From: Haematococcus lacustris
Lineage: Eukaryota; Chlorophyta; Chlorophyceae; Chlamydomonadales; Haematococcaceae
Length of the DNA: 64,000 bases
NCBI GenBank assembly: GCA_030144725.1
Contig: JASKMD010000029.1
Location: 11,540,990 to 11,604,989 of the forward strand
Direction: 5' to 3'
Shown here: positions 8,574 to 20,656 of the stretch, piece after piece
Layout of the letters: every line of letters begins with the position of its first letter
How positions within the stretch are numbered: the stretch's first letter is position 1
Notes under the pieces: model-generated
What the model was told of the DNA's origin: nothing
Seen by the model: the letters and a program-made list of their open reading frames with translations, nothing else
Databases searched by the model: none
Made by a program: the position numbers and the translations under genes

Positions 8574-11031
8574 TCCAGTGTTTGGTGATGCCCAGCAGGA
8601 GCTGGTCTGGGCCCATATCGATGATGCCTGAGATTGACTGCATGGCGGTCAGGGCGCTGACCATGTCTTGGGTGCTGGCCAGCGCCAGCAGTGGGTGGGG
8701 GCAGGTGGGGTGGGTTGTGTAGGCTGAGGCCGCTGCGGCTGCTGCGCCATCCTCTCCGATTGTCCTCAGTTCAACCTGGTTGCGGCAAGTGGCAGGGCAA
8801 TAGCATTGTATATGCGAGGTTGGAGATTGCGGTAAGGCAGCAAGTGGGGCCTCGTAGTGGACTAGCAGGTGGATCCTGTGGGTGGTGGCGGGAGGTGTGG
8901 TTTCCAGAAGGTTCTGGCAGGTTTGGCTTGTATAATGGGCTTGGTTACAGCACCCCCATGTGGAGCTAATGGTCAGGGATATCAGGTGTGGTCTATGTTG
9001 TGTGTTATTGGGTGGGATCCATGTGTCCGGTATGTGGGTAGTTACACACTGTGGGGCCTGCAGCAGGGTTCTGACTAGTTGCCTCCGTGGGTGTTGATGA
9101 GGTGAGGTTTGTTGGGGTGGCCCCTGTGTGGGATTAGCCGGTGTGACCAGGGTGTGTCCAGTAAGGCCTGATGTGCATGGTTGATGGGCATGGTGAGCAT
9201 TTGTGCCATGCTGGTAGGGTTGACGGGTACAGTCTAGGTATGTGTGTGGTCTGCTTAGTTTTTTGTGTCCGCTTTGTGTCCTTGTGTTTGTGCCTCTATG
9301 TGTGGGGGTAGGTGTATTGGTAATGCTTACCCTGTTAGAGAGAGGGTTCTTGTAGACAATGTCCAGATACTGTTGTGCCAGCCCCTCCCTGGGCGTGATG
9401 AGATCACCCTGCGCACTGGCAAAGCTCAGTGCACGCGTTGGGCGCTGGCTAAGGGTGCTGCGCCACTGGGCCCCCGCCACGCTCTCTTCTTTGACTAGGA
9501 CATCCACGCTGTCACTCTGCAGGTGAGCCTGCTGGAGCTCACGCATCACTGTCAGCATGTCCTGTGTGGTCACAGGCTGTCCTGACCGCCTGCTGACCGC
9601 TATGCACAGCGTTGGGAGAGGCTGCTGCTCGAACGCCTTGATGTGCATGGAGAGGACGTCTTCAATCTCTACACTAATGCTACCGTACTGGTCCAGTAGC
9701 TCCCTCAGAGCAGGCGTGCTGCTGTGGATGACGTAGGTGTCAGAGGCATCCCCTGACTCATGGGTCACTGCGTTTGCACTCAGGGCCAGCAGCAGTTTGC
9801 GTATGGGGTGGTTAGCAGAGTTGGCTTGATACTCTGCCAGCTCTGCATCAGAGAAGGGAGGGGCCCCGAAGGCGGCCATTGCGGCCCCTGCTGCACTAAC
9901 ACTCAGGACCCTCTTAACTGCAGGGCCAGGGACGCCTCTTTGCCCCCCCTGGCTGAGCTGGAGGTCTAGCCCATCAGACTCGTCTCCCAGCCTGGTCTGC
10001 ACCCTGGCTTTGGTGTTGTATTTGCTGTGGGCAGGGTTCTCCTCCAGCACTACGCAGCGCATTCTACCCTCAACCACTCCCTGGTTTGCTGTAGCTATGT
10101 CCACTATGACGGGGTGGTATTCATGCGCCTGCTGGACTTTGTGGATCAGCTCTGGGGGGAGGTCGAACGAATACTCCCTAACTTGGCACTTATAGCCCCT
10201 GCCCAGCTGCCCCACTCGAAACTGAGCCTTGTCACTAACAGTGACTACGCAATCTGGCACCCCTGCGTGCTGCATCACCCATTCCCGGATCTGCGCCACG
10301 CCCCTGCCGTCGTGGTGTAGGTAGGGAACCTGGACGTAGTTGTTGTCCGCGTACGTGGCTGTCACCTGCCCGATAAGGGCTATGGTGACGGCCTGGCTGC
10401 CCTCGAAGCCCGAGAGGGCCGGAATTCCCAGGCTGTGCAGTCTGCCATCCACCATGCGCCTGCTGTTGGTGAGGGCTGTCGATGTCGGTGTCGTTGTGGG
10501 GGCTGCTGTGAGCGCCCGTCCTGTAACCACGGCGTTGCAGACCGCGGGGCTGCCGATTTTAGCAGTCGTCCTGGTTGCTCCTCCTGCGTTCATGTACCAG
10601 GTGAGGATGTTATAGGTCGCTGTCGCTTGTGCGTAGATGGGTGTATTCCCATTTCTCTGGCCTCGGGGTTGTTCCCTCGGCTCTCTAGCCTGACCTCGGG
10701 GTTTTTCCCTCGGCAATGTGTGCAGCCTAGGGGGTTTTTCCCCCGGCTTGTGGTGTTTGTGGCAGTCAAGGCAGATCGGGACACCTGTCAATCTGTCCTG
10801 AACACCTGTCTGTCCTGGCGTCTCATCCCTTCCTGCGCTGTGTCTAGCGCTGTACCTGTCTGTCTCGCCGCCACCCTGTAGGAGCCTTGTGTTGTCGCAG
10901 CAATAGTGCAGCTGTAACAGCAAAATGAGGAACAGTCTAGCTACTCTGTTGGGCTTACCAGGCATTCGGCTGATGCGGTGTGCCAGCGCGTGGAGGGGAC
11001 CCACGGTTCGAGTAGTGTCGTCGCTCCACAT
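8488..11031 (-). CDS. LINE N-terminal ORF (ORF1-like region)
   Basis: This ORF of 847 codons starts at an ATG at 11031. A hydrophobic stretch near residues 28-45 (rich in Leu, Val, Ile) could be a signal anchor, and is followed by a basic, Pro/Arg-rich region. The middle (about residues 150-560) looks globular but matches no family I recognise. From about residue 590 it becomes Thr/Pro/His/Gln rich. The frame ends inside a proline run encoded by the C16 homopolymer and stops a few codons later. The next frame (2925-8573) carries the apparent continuation, so this is probably the N-terminal half of one long polyprotein rather than a separate ORF1. By position it may bind RNA or membrane, but no catalytic motif is visible. 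Confidence 0.6.
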   Translation of the reverse strand: MWSDDTTRTVGPLHALAHRISRMPGKPNRVARLFLILLLQLHYCCDNTRLLQGGGETDRYSARHSAGRDETPGQTGVQDRLTGVPICLDCHKHHKPGEKPPRLHTLPREKPRGQAREPREQPRGQRNGNTPIYAQATATYNILTWYMNAGGATRTTAKIGSPAVCNAVVTGRALTAAPTTTPTSTALTNSRRMVDGRLHSLGIPALSGFEGSQAVTIALIGQVTATYADNNYVQVPYLHHDGRGVAQIREWVMQHAGVPDCVVTVSDKAQFRVGQLGRGYKCQVREYSFDLPPELIHKVQQAHEYHPVIVDIATANQGVVEGRMRCVVLEENPAHSKYNTKARVQTRLGDESDGLDLQLSQGGQRGVPGPAVKRVLSVSAAGAAMAAFGAPPFSDAELAEYQANSANHPIRKLLLALSANAVTHESGDASDTYVIHSSTPALRELLDQYGSISVEIEDVLSMHIKAFEQQPLPTLCIAVSRRSGQPVTTQDMLTVMRELQQAHLQSDSVDVLVKEESVAGAQWRSTLSQRPTRALSFASAQGDLITPREGLAQQYLDIVYKNPLSNRVSITNTPTPTHRGTNTRTQSGHKKLSRPHTYLDCTRQPYQHGTNAHHAHQPCTSGLTGHTLVTPANPTQGPPQQTSPHQHPRRQLVRTLLQAPQCVTTHIPDTWIPPNNTQHRPHLISLTISSTWGCCNQAHYTSQTCQNLLETTPPATTHRIHLLVHYEAPLAALPQSPTSHIQCYCPATCRNQVELRTIGEDGAAAAAASAYTTHPTCPHPLLALASTQDMVSALTAMQSISGIIDMGPDQLLLGITKHWIGTTREDYPAVVWLEAIETPPPPPTLLA
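8504..8519 (+). repeat. G16 (minus strand C16) homopolymer at the LINE frame change
   Basis: Sixteen G residues on the plus strand. The 847-codon frame enters the run and ends shortly after it. The 1882-codon frame exits it with sensible sequence. A run of 15 or 18 would make one continuous frame. Confidence 0.9.
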
Positions 11032-12287
11032 ATGAGTCGGGCTGAAATGAGGCGTAGTTTACAGTGGTGTAGAGCTTTATGGCAGGAGGTGGTCGGATGT
11101 TCGCCAAAACTTCTTCGGTTTTCGCAAACCGAAAAAAGTCGTCAGGTGCCAATGAAGTGGTCAACAACGTGTGTAATGTGTCTTTTCTTTTGCATGTGTT
11201 GGCAATGTGGTGCCCTACAACAGCCCGGAGGCTACCCTCAGGTCGACCATCACCAGCCAGAGAAGCCAGTCAGCCCGCCAGGAGCACCCCAGCCACAGTT
11301 TGACAATGAGGCAGAGCTTGCCTTGGTAACACAGTTCCAAGAGTGAAGTGGTTTACAACTTGTGTAATGTGTTGTTGTTTTGCAATGAAGTGGTTTCAAG
11401 TAAATCAAAGCATGAGTTGCGTGACATGTGCCTGCTGAAGTTGAGGGAGAAGGTTGAGGCACCACGGCACATGTAACACTGCCATCCCGAGCCATCCCGA
11501 GCCATCCCGACAACATAGTGCCAAGTGATGATGTAGCGCTGTAACAAGGCAGCTTACAGTTGCATAGAGTCATGCCGCAACGTAAGTGCGGCAAGGGGTG
11601 CCAGCTGGCTGACTTGTGCGCATAATTACGAATTATATGCTCCATGCACTGACATGCAAGCAGGCGTACTGCACTTGTGCCGTTGGCTTACGGCGTGCGT
11701 AGAAGGATTGCCAGCCTCACCTTATGATGTGCGTGAGTCTTTTAGGAGCGGAAAGCACAGGTCAGGTTTGGGCGGGCGCCGATCTGAGCTATTGTTTTGC
11801 GGACGGTGGGTGTCGCATACGCCTGTTACACCCGACTGCGTCAAAACTTTGTCGCGAGCTACACGGAGATTCGCGCCCCAGACCGTCTCACATTTGCGGG
11901 GCCAATGGCGGGGGTGACCTCCAGTCGTTTGGAAGGGACGTGCTACCATATGTGGTCATGGCAGAGTGAGATGATAATCCATGTTGTTCTATGTTGTATG
12001 AGTTATATTAGTCTGCCTGGCAATTGCGTAACATGCTTCAACTGCGCCGATGCATTGGTACAGGGTTGTAATCATGGCATGTGCGTTGTAGTGCTGAAGT
12101 TTAGTATGGTTACCTATAGTCAGTAGTCACCACCACGCGCATGATTGCAACACATGGAACCGGTGCAAAGACAGCGGTCATGGGTCAACAAGTTTGTTTG
12201 AACAAGTAAACCCTCACGATGTTTCTCGGCAAACAGTGATTAGCTAAGCCGCACCAGCTCGCTCAGCCTTTGCGAGGTTTGGCAGCG
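11032..12287. other. Intergenic region between the LINE 5' end and the CLPTM1-like gene
   Basis: No gene was recognised. It probably holds the LINE 5' UTR at its left and the CLPTM1 promoter and 5' UTR at its right. A short sequence containing GAAGTGGT...TGTGTAATGTGT occurs twice (about 11150-11181 and 11344-11375). The 10-mer GCCATCCCGA is repeated three times at about 11483-11512. A plus-strand ORF through 11346 has no recognisable domain. Confidence 0.5.
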
Positions 12288-15200
12288 ATGGCGGATGCAG
12301 TTGCGCCGCCTGCTGTTGCAGCTCCAAGAGCTGGCCAGCCAGCCCCGTCGGGTTCGGGTATTGTTGGCATGGTGCTCCGGATGGTATTAATGTGGTGGCT
12401 TATGAGCTGGTTCAAGGGTGCCAAGAACCCACAGCAAGGGGCGAAGCAGGACCCCGTCAGCTATTCGTTCCCCAAGTTTTCCAAAGGGGAGCTGGTGGAT
12501 TGTTACGTGTTTCTCACGGAGACAGCTTCCGTCCGGGGAGGGCATTACGACCTGGCGGACTTGATCTGGTCAGAGACGTCCGTGGCGCTGGCAGCTCAGG
12601 ACCCGCGCAACATTTCGTACGTGTATGAGCCATCGAAGGTCCGTAATGCCGCCATTTCAGGCACGGGAATTGTGAAATCACGTGACCAGGTTTTTTATTA
12701 CGCAGAATGTTCAAAACAACGGGTCTCTCTATCTGCATGCTGTGTTAGCAAAAGCGGGGGAGACCATCAACCCAGCTGACCCTGATTACAATGAGGACCT
12801 GGTGTTCGGGCGCGCCTTCAGTAAGTACTTTTTGGCATGCTTCTGTGTTGCAGGTTGACAAGCAGGCATACTGGGTTATGCAACCTACATTTTGCCTTCA
12901 TGCTGTTTGCAGATCTCATTACCTACTTCGCCAGACCTCGCAACGAGACAGGTGTCAAGCTGCTCTCAGGCGAAACCTTTGCCGAGGGAGTCAAGAAGGT
13001 CAGACCTGTAGCTTGCTGTCAGCTGTACACTTCAGCTTGTGGGACAAGGAGGACATTGGCAGAGTCATGACTACACCATGTGCTCAAGTCAGCCTGACAG
13101 CCAGTACATGGAGACTCAGGGCATGCCGCTGAGAACTGATGGTCACAGGATGCGGGCCCCAGGGACATCATCAGCTTCCTCAAACCCAACATCAGCATAC
13201 AGGTCGTGGACCATTTTGTCACGTACCCCAAGAAAGGCATCCCACAGCCGGTGCGTCCAAACGTGTGCAGGTCAGCAGACAGGCACTCATGGCAGGTGTG
13301 GCTGTTCCTGACCATGCATAATCAGCGGCGCAGATTGCGCCGCACCTTCAATATGGCATGGATGCCAACTACTTCCCCATCATCTACTTCAATGACTTCT
13401 GGCTGCTGCGAGACTACCTGGTGCCCATGAATGAGACCGTCACCAACGTCACCCTGCACCTGGATTTGGGCTACATCTCAACATCATGGTGGGTGGCGAG
13501 CACCCGCAGCCAAGCTGCCGCCGGCAGTGTAGGGCATCATGTCTGCTGTAGCTGGCGGGGTCACCAGCTATGGGGCCAGACCAGTCAGGCATGCAGCCCA
13601 GGGTTTCCAAGGGTGCAGGAGAGCAGCACACGTACCAGCCAGGTGTCTCGCAAAGTGCGTCAGCATGCGTTGGCTCACCTGTCCACAGCCACTCCCTACA
13701 ACCTGGCAGACAGACAGGCAGCAGCCTGAGCCTTCTGCTTGTCTGGTCCCTGTAGGTGGACCCTGTTACTACAGATGGATCAGAGCTTTTCCATGCAGCG
13801 TGGCATGGGCATGCAAGCAGAGGGCGAGGCAGATGAGCTCAAACGTATCTTCTTGGAAGGCAACCCCATCCTGCTGGTGGGGTTGGGGTATCGAGGGGTT
13901 GGGCCAGGCACCCAGAGTGTGCAGTGCAAGCACACAGCTGCGCAAGAGTTGCAGCAGCAGGGGCAGTCTGAGGTCCACAGGGGTAGCCACAGGGGTAGTT
14001 TGGGAGTCAGCACAGGAGATCGCAGCATGTTTCAGCAGGCAATGCACCTGCTGTTCAGCGCAAGGAGGGGAATGCTGGCCTGTGTCAGGAGTTTGCTCAT
14101 CTGAGTTGTGTTTTAAGCTGTTACGCTACTTGCAGTGTGTCAGTGAGTATATGTTCCAATGCTGAGCAGCATGGTCATGCATGTGGTGAGCATGTGCATG
14201 GAGTGCGCAGGCAGTGACCATGGTGGTGTCGTTGCTTCACACCGTGTTCGACATGCTGGCGTTCAAGAACGACATTGGATTTTGGAAGAATAACAAGGTG
14301 AGGGCCCACCTGTGTCTGAGATACCCTGGTGTCTGTGACTGGTAACGCTGACACAGAAGACAGCTCAGCAGCAAATGCTGCATCTCAACACAGTAGCAGC
14401 ACAGCAACAGCAGTGACACCAACATCAGCAACATTTCTCGACAGCTCCCAGCATCTTCCAAGCCTATATGCGGTCTGTTGTTATGGGAGCACTGATGACG
14501 TATGGGTCCAGGCTGTCTACATTTGCATGGGCTGCTGGCTGCCGCAGAGCATGGAGGGACTGAGCGCCAGGAGCGTCATCATCAATGCCGTGTGCCAGCT
14601 CATCATCCTGCTCTACCTGTTTGACAATGAGACGTCCTATGTCGTCTTGTTCTCGTCAGTAGTGGTGAGTGGCCGGTGAGGTGCTTTCCTGTACTGCTGC
14701 CTATTGAGCCTCTCAGCATCAACAGGAGCAGCAGGAGCGGCAGGAGCAGCAGGAGCAACAGCCGGAGCTAAGCCAGAGCAACAGCAGCAGCAAGGAGCAG
14801 GAGCAGCTGGAGCAGGCAGCTATCACCCAGCTGTTAATATCTTGCAGGGCACAGGCATTGAGTTCTGGAAGGTCACTAAGGCAATGAATGTGACATTCGA
14901 CCCCGCCAAGTTCCCCTATGTTAAGTTTTCTGACAGGTGAGTGCAGGAGGAAGGGGCAGGTGGCGAGCGCCAGGCAGCAGCATGCACTCTGCTTCATAGC
15001 ACCCCTTGTTAGTGCTCTTGTACACCTGCCTGGTCATCAGTGCCTTGCATGATTGATGGACAGCAACTGCGGCGGTAGCTGCAGCCTTGCCAGCAGTAGC
15101 ACTGGCAGCAGCAGCAGCAGCAGCAGCAGTAGCATGGCGGTAAGGTGTGTGTTACCTTGGGCTACAGCACCAAGCACATGGGCCTGCAAGCTAAGGGCAG

Positions 15201-17398
15201 TTGGGCAGCAGGTGGGCTGTGGCAGTAGGCAGCTGCACCCTGATTTACATGTCCCCCTTGATGAGGGCATGGGCTCGTGTCGGCCGATGGTCCCCCTCTG
15301 CCCCTCTGCCTGCCCCTGTGCTGCCCTGTGCCCAATGCCTGCTGGTGTGTTCGTAGGCTGCCCTGTCTCCCATCAGGATTTGAACCTGGCACCCCTTTGA
15401 CTTCCTGCACCTTGCCTTCAAAGTGCCATGTGCATTGCTGTGTCTGAGTAGGCTTCAAGTACGGCTGCAGATGTGTGTGATTGTGTGATGACCCTGCCGG
15501 CTGCAGGGCGTCCTACACCAAGACCAAGACTAAGCAGTATGATGAGGAGGCCACCCGCTACCTGTCGTATGTGCTGTACCCCTGCATTGTGGGCTACGCC
15601 ATCTACGCGCTGCTGTACAAGAGCCACAAGTCATGGTGAGTGGGCCGCCCCTCCACCTCCCTCAGTCTCCTCAGGCAAGCTGCTGGCCCACTCCTGGACT
15701 CCTGTGGCATGTCAGACCAAGCTGAGGGGCTGCAGCCAGCACGCCCACCAAGCGTGGCTCGCCACATGCAGTGCGGGGTCTTTAGCTCATGGGGGAGCAA
15801 ACCAGCAGCAGGCCAGGCTGCCAGACTGCTGTGGCATCCAGAAGCATGCTCTGCGCCCTAGGTCCTGTCTGAGCAGCCCGCAGCTCCAGCCCGCAGCTCC
15901 AGCTCGCTCCAGCTCGCAGCACGCGGCTCCACAGCTAAGGGGGTTGCCAGATGATGAGGTTAGCTGCCTGAACCCTAGCTTGGCACTGTAGATGGCGCTG
16001 CCGGCGCCGCTGCTGCTGGTGATCATGCTTCAGGTAATCATGCTGCTGCTGCCGCTGCTGTGTCGTCACGCTATGTGTTTGCAGGTACAGCTGGGTGCTG
16101 TCCTCCCTAGTGGGCGCAGTGTACTTGTTTGGTTTCATCCTCATGTGCCCCCAGGTGTGCAGCCACCACCACCACCACCACCACCACCACCACCTGGCCC
16201 TGTCAGCAGGCACCACCCCTCCCTATCTCTCTAGCTGTGTTGCATCGCTGCCTGCCTGCCTGCCTGCCCCCTCACTGGCAGCTGCTCTGGCCTCATGTCC
16301 CTGCGCCTGTCTTGCCCTCAGCTGTACCTCAACTACAAACTGAAGAGTGTGGCTCACCTGCCCTGGCGGCAAATGACCTACAAGTTCCTAAACACCATCA
16401 TTGACGACCTCTTTGCGTTTGGTGGGTGCTGCAGCTTGAGCTGTGGCAGGCAACAGCACCTGTTGGCTGCTGTGACTATATTGCCACTACTACCTGTCCA
16501 ATCACAACCCCCTCTCCTCAGTAGCAGCACATTGCTGGATGTAATGCAGCACATGTTTTCCCACTGACCTCCCTGCTCTACCCATGCCTGAAGCAAAGGG
16601 ATGCACAAAATGGTTGCCTGCAGTCATCAAGATGCCGCTGCTGCACCGTCTGTCTGTGTTCCGTGACGACCTGGTGTTCCTGGTGTACCTGTACCAGCGC
16701 TGGATCTACCGAGTGGATCCTAAGAGAGTCAACGAGTTTGGGTGGGGAGGTGGGTCAACACCAACACCACCAGCTGCCCATGCTGCCGCTGCGGCATCGC
16801 CAAGCCTCGTGCCCATGGGCATCACTCCAGCACACAGAAGCACACATGCTAGGCCAGGCATGTGTAGGGCTTGCTGCCTGCTGCACACTTTAGACCCTGG
16901 CGGCATCTGCCTCGCGGCATCTCTGCCTGGGCATTCTAACATTATGCAGTGTGTCAAGCATTGCTGGTGATGTCTCCCTAGTGGCGATGTGTGGAGCATA
17001 CACACTGTTCCCTTCATACACACTGTTCCCTGTGGCTTAGATTGGCTCATGCCATCACCACCACCACCACCGTCACCATTCAGGGGTGAGTGCGTCCACA
17101 GGTGAACCAGAGGCAGAGCAAGTGGACACTGCCAAAACCGAGGACGCTGCACCCCTGCTGCCAGCCACAGATGGCAGCGCACTGGTGCAGCAGATGGAGG
17201 ACAAGGCACAAGGTGAGTGCGGCTGCTCAGTTTCAGGTTTGTGTGTTTCGCACGCTGATGTCTTGGTTCCCATCATCTGGTGTCACTCATGCAGGGAGTG
17301 GTGAAGAAACATGCAGACAACGGCTGAATGCAAGCACCACGGTGGAAGCTGTTGAAGCGGTTGCGAGTGAGCTAGAGGAAAGCAGGAAGGACAAGTGA
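12288..17398 (+). CDS. CLPTM1: CLPTM1-family multipass membrane protein
   Basis: Fifteen exons are inferred: 12288-12638, 12706-12820, 12913-12998, 13163-13262, 13334-13488, 13756-13876, 14211-14297, 14548-14664, 14848-14936, 15507-15635, 16085-16154, 16322-16421, 16624-16749, 17084-17212, 17295-17398. They give about 625 residues, close to the family norm. Diagnostic segments are VQNNGSLYLHA, NETGVKLLSGET, DANYFPIIYFNDFW, the hydrophobic MVVSLLHTVFDMLAFKNDI, YKSHKSWYSWVLSSLVGAVY and CPQLYLNYKLKSVAHLPW. The family comprises ER/Golgi-type membrane proteins with a large lumenal N-terminal part and several C-terminal helices; relatives act as lipid scramblases or receptor chaperones. Start ATG 12288 precedes an Ala/Pro-rich leader and an early hydrophobic segment. 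The exon 3/4 junction does not close in frame, so a small exon or a different boundary was missed. The C-terminus is Glu/Ala rich and poorly conserved. Confidence 0.9.
15099..15133 (+). repeat. CAG microsatellite in a CLPTM1 intron
   Basis: About ten CAG/GCA units lie in intron 9, with CCA and CAG runs elsewhere in the same gene (for example (CCA)n at 16166-16194). Confidence 0.8.
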
Positions 17399-18400
17399 GC
17401 TGGGTTGATGAGTGATCAGTACTGGTGTGTTTGGTGCATAAGGGTAGAAAGTGCACATGACCATGTTGCAATGAAGCGTTGACTCGAGATCACCTCCATG
17501 CAACATGAGGCTTCTTGCCCTTGTGATTGCTGGACATGATTGCGTTGCCTTAGAATGTCATTAGTCCGAGTGCTTCCTTGGTGCGTGCCATGTTGGCATC
17601 GAGATGTTCAGTGGTACCATGCTGGTGGTGCTGGCAGCCTTGCAGTAACTCCTAATCCACCCTCACCCTCGGCACCCCGACCCTGCAGCCACTACCCACA
17701 CCTCCACAATGACCCAGCTGCCACCTGGCTGCCAACTCTGCAGCACTTGCCTGCTGCTCAGCCTGCGCCTGGTCTTGGGCTTGGCCAGCACTGTGTGAAG
17801 CAGACCCTGGACAAGGACTTGCTCGCCCTTGCTTGACTGCACGGCACCCTGCTTTGGCTGCCTGTACATGTACAGGCTGTGGGCCTTCTGTCGTTGCACA
17901 GCCACAATCACAAAGCATATGAAGGGGATGGGGCGGTATGTGCACAGGCTGCCAGTGACAGTGGTGGTGCTAGTGCTAGTGATGGTGGTGGCCTTCAGTC
18001 GTCACGGATGTGCTTGATGGTAGACAAGGTGAAAACAGCAGTTGGTGCGCAGCTAAGGGGGTTGCTGCGGGGTCCACTCATCCTACACATTCGCGTCACA
18101 TGCAAGTATTTACGCGAACCAAACATGACCATGTAAGATACGTCTGAGCCGCTCCTGCTTGGCAGTTCAATCTGGCAGTTCAATCTCATTCGCATGTGAA
18201 TGCTGCGGACGAGTCGAGGCCTACAAATGTGCTCGTCCGCTGCAGCTCTATTTTGGAACTCTAAGCTGTAGCCCTGTGGACTTGGACGCAGCTATCGAGG
18301 CACCTGGTGGAACTATTTGAAGCGCATAAACATGAAACTAACAGGAAAACCAGGACATCGAAGGCAATTAGATATACAGTAAGCGAAGCGAGTTAGGAAG
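17399..18400. other. CLPTM1 3' UTR and spacer to the Fanzor element
   Basis: No further coding region was recognised. TGTAA, the usual volvocalean poly(A) signal, first occurs convincingly at 18132-18136, which would give CLPTM1 a 3' UTR of about 740 nt. The right part presumably contains the 5' end of the Fanzor-bearing element. Confidence 0.5.
18132..18136 (+). other. Candidate TGTAA poly(A) signal for CLPTM1
   Basis: TGTAA is the established poly(A) signal of Chlamydomonas-type algae. It lies on the coding strand downstream of the CLPTM1 stop and before the next element. Placement is inference. Confidence 0.4.
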
Positions 18401-20656
18401 ATGCAGCGAAATAGACATCGTAGACGTAAGCAGGCCTGCCGCAGGGTGGTGGAGAGGCCCAAGAGCCGCAAGCCAACGGACAGGCTGCCTAGCACGATCA
18501 CGGGCAGTAGACAGTGGTGAGCTGGCTGGGCTGGCAGGGCTGACAGGGCTGACAGGGCTGTCACACAAGCGTGTATTTTTCACGGGAAACCCAAGCTTCG
18601 CAACAAGGGGTTTGCTTTCGAGTGGGGAGGAGGCGCAGCTGTTCATCAGGATGGCGTGCGGGTATGGCATCAACGCCAAGAGCTCGGAGCTGAAGGCCGC
18701 CACCCTTGACAAGGGGCATGTGGCGGACCTGGTAGAGGAGGCCGACACGCACCGCCGCCTACTGGGCATGAAGAAGCAAGGCTCCCTGCAGGACACCCTG
18801 CCCCTGCCCTGCCGCATGCGACATGCAGTGCATGTGTGCCGGTGGCTAGAGCCGTGGCAGCAGCCCCCCACCCCACCCGCACTAGGGCAGCCAAAGCGCG
18901 GCAAGAGGCGAGGGGTTGGTCCCCGGACCCTGACCTGCCCGCCCCCCTTCACCCTCACCCCCATGGCCAGGGTGGGGGTGCACTTCGTCAAGGTGGACAG
19001 CAGTGTACTGCATGGGGTGTGCAAGCAGCTGGGCCTAACCAAGGAAACCCGGGCAGCATTCACTTCGGAGCCAGCACTGAGCCATCACTGGGCCAGGTGG
19101 TTCAACATCAACAAGGTTCGCAACAAGGAGTTTGCTTTCGAGAGGTTGGTGGACACAGATGGTGTCAGCGTGTGCGTGCACTACACGCGCCCCCTTCCCC
19201 CTCCTCCAGCCCCACCTCCAGCTGCCAGCAGCAGCAGCACCAGCAGCCGCCCAAGTGCAGCAGCAGCAGCGGCTCATGCAGTGGGGCTCCCCCACATACG
19301 CAGGGGCATAGCTGAGATGCGTGACTTTGTGTTTGACCCAGACACACAGATTGGGGTGGGCATCGACCCCAGCGTCACACAGGCAGTCAGCGCAGCCTCT
19401 GGGGTGTGGGATCCAGCAACAGGCCAGCTCATGGCAGACCAGCTGCGCCGGTGGAAGTTGACCAAGGGCCAGGTGAAGCATGCCAGCGGCCTGAACAATG
19501 ACCGCCGTGACACAGAGCGGTGGCTAGCACCGATCAAGCCCCACCTCCAGCACCTGGCAGCAGCAAGCTCAGCCGGCACCTCCCTGGAGGCCAACCAGAA
19601 GCACATCACCGTCACCCTGGCCACCTAGGATGCGGTGTGGGAGGTGTACCTGGACCCCAAGTGGGCACGGCAGCGGCTGAGGCTATACGGAGCCCAGGAC
19701 CGGGCGCTTGAGCAGTTCTTCAACAAGGTGAGGTTGGGTGGGTGGGTAGGTGGGAGGGAGGGAGGGTAAGGGACTGAGAGGTGGTGGTCGGGCACGAAAC
19801 GAAAGAGTACTTGACTGTGCCATGCCTAACCTGGTGTCACCATGTCAGCCACCATGTGTGTGCCTTGTGTGCATGGCTGCAGCTGGATGAGGAGATGGCT
19901 GAGCTGTCCATGAAGCGCCACAGTCATGCCAAGCAGCTGGTGGTGTTCTTTGGTGCAGCTACCATTGGCACTGGAGGTGGGTGGGGTGCTGATGCGGTGC
20001 TGCGAGCCTGCTGCAAGGTGGTGTGCAGGCCCAGGGGCGCAGGCCAGCGGCGAGGCAGGGTGGTGCTTGTGGATGAGCACCGCACCAGCGGGGTTAGCTC
20101 AGCAGTGATTGGCAAGCAGCCCTGTGAGGAGGAGCTGGACAAACTCAGTGCCACCAGGCCTGCAGACTGGAAGCCACCAGCAGGGCAGGTGGAACCCCGC
20201 CTGGTGCGCCCAGCCTGGAGCCAGGAGCGTGGCCAGCCAGTGCGGGGCCTGGTGTGGTGCCCTGTAGTGGCCCACCGCAAGCCCCCACAGGCCCCACGCA
20301 TCAGCCAGGCAGCCACACATCCAGCAGCCTCAGAGCCAGGGCCCAGCACTCCCCCTCCAGCCAAGCGCAGCAAGCCGGCAGCTGAGCCCACCAAGGGCAA
20401 GGGCAAGGGCAAGGCTGCCAAAGCCAAGCCAGCACCACAGCCAGGCAGGTGGCTGGACAGGGACTGCAATGCGGCATTGAACATGCAGCGCATTGGGGAG
20501 AGCAGGTGGCGGCCACTGGAGCTGTGCTGGTGGCCAGACCAGGGAGCTCTGCCAGCCAAGGGCAAGGAATACCCTGGCCTGGGCTACAAGCGGCTGCGAG
20601 ACAAGCCTCACGAAGCCCAGCAGCAACAGCAGCAGCAGCCTGCTGAGGCACAGTAA
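18401..20656 (+). pseudogene. Fanzor (eukaryotic TnpB-like RNA-guided nuclease), family A, one in-frame stop
   Basis: A basic N-terminal exon may start at ATG 18401 (QRNRHRRRKQ, a likely nuclear signal). The main frame runs from about 18560 to a TAG at 19626-19628, stays open in the same frame to a GT donor at about 19729, and resumes at about 19883 to a stop at 20654-20656. The RuvC triad is present: Asp in GVGIDPSVT (19365-19367), Glu in LVDEHRTS (20075-20077) and Asp in DRDCNAALNM (20456-20464). The order, spacing and C-terminal NAALN motif are those of TnpB/Fanzor. A Gly/Lys-rich linker precedes RuvC-III, and the CxxC zinc motif between RuvC-II and III looks reduced. The TAG may replace a Trp (TGG to TAG). 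Apart from it the gene looks recently functional. The exon 1 join is uncertain. Confidence 0.8.

Larger units (their letters stand above)
1..11031 (-). mobile_element. Dualen/RandI-like non-LTR retrotransposon (LINE), 3' part beyond the window
   Basis: A nearly continuous minus-strand reading frame runs from an ATG at 11031 to the left edge of the window. In order it carries an N-terminal region, a low-complexity RGG/Arg-Ser segment, a hydrophobic segment, a 2A motif, two cysteine-protease-like domains, an APE-type endonuclease, a reverse transcriptase and an RT thumb region. The combination of cysteine protease, APE endonuclease and RT is the known hallmark of the Dualen/RandI clade from Chlamydomonas, which also carries RNase H and a second, restriction-like endonuclease. 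Those last two would lie left of position 1 and are not seen. Three things break the frame: a C16 homopolymer (8504-8519), one TAG (2925-2927) and a SINE (1097-1285). The 5' boundary is uncertain; no target duplication could be found because the 3' end is missing. Confidence 0.85.
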
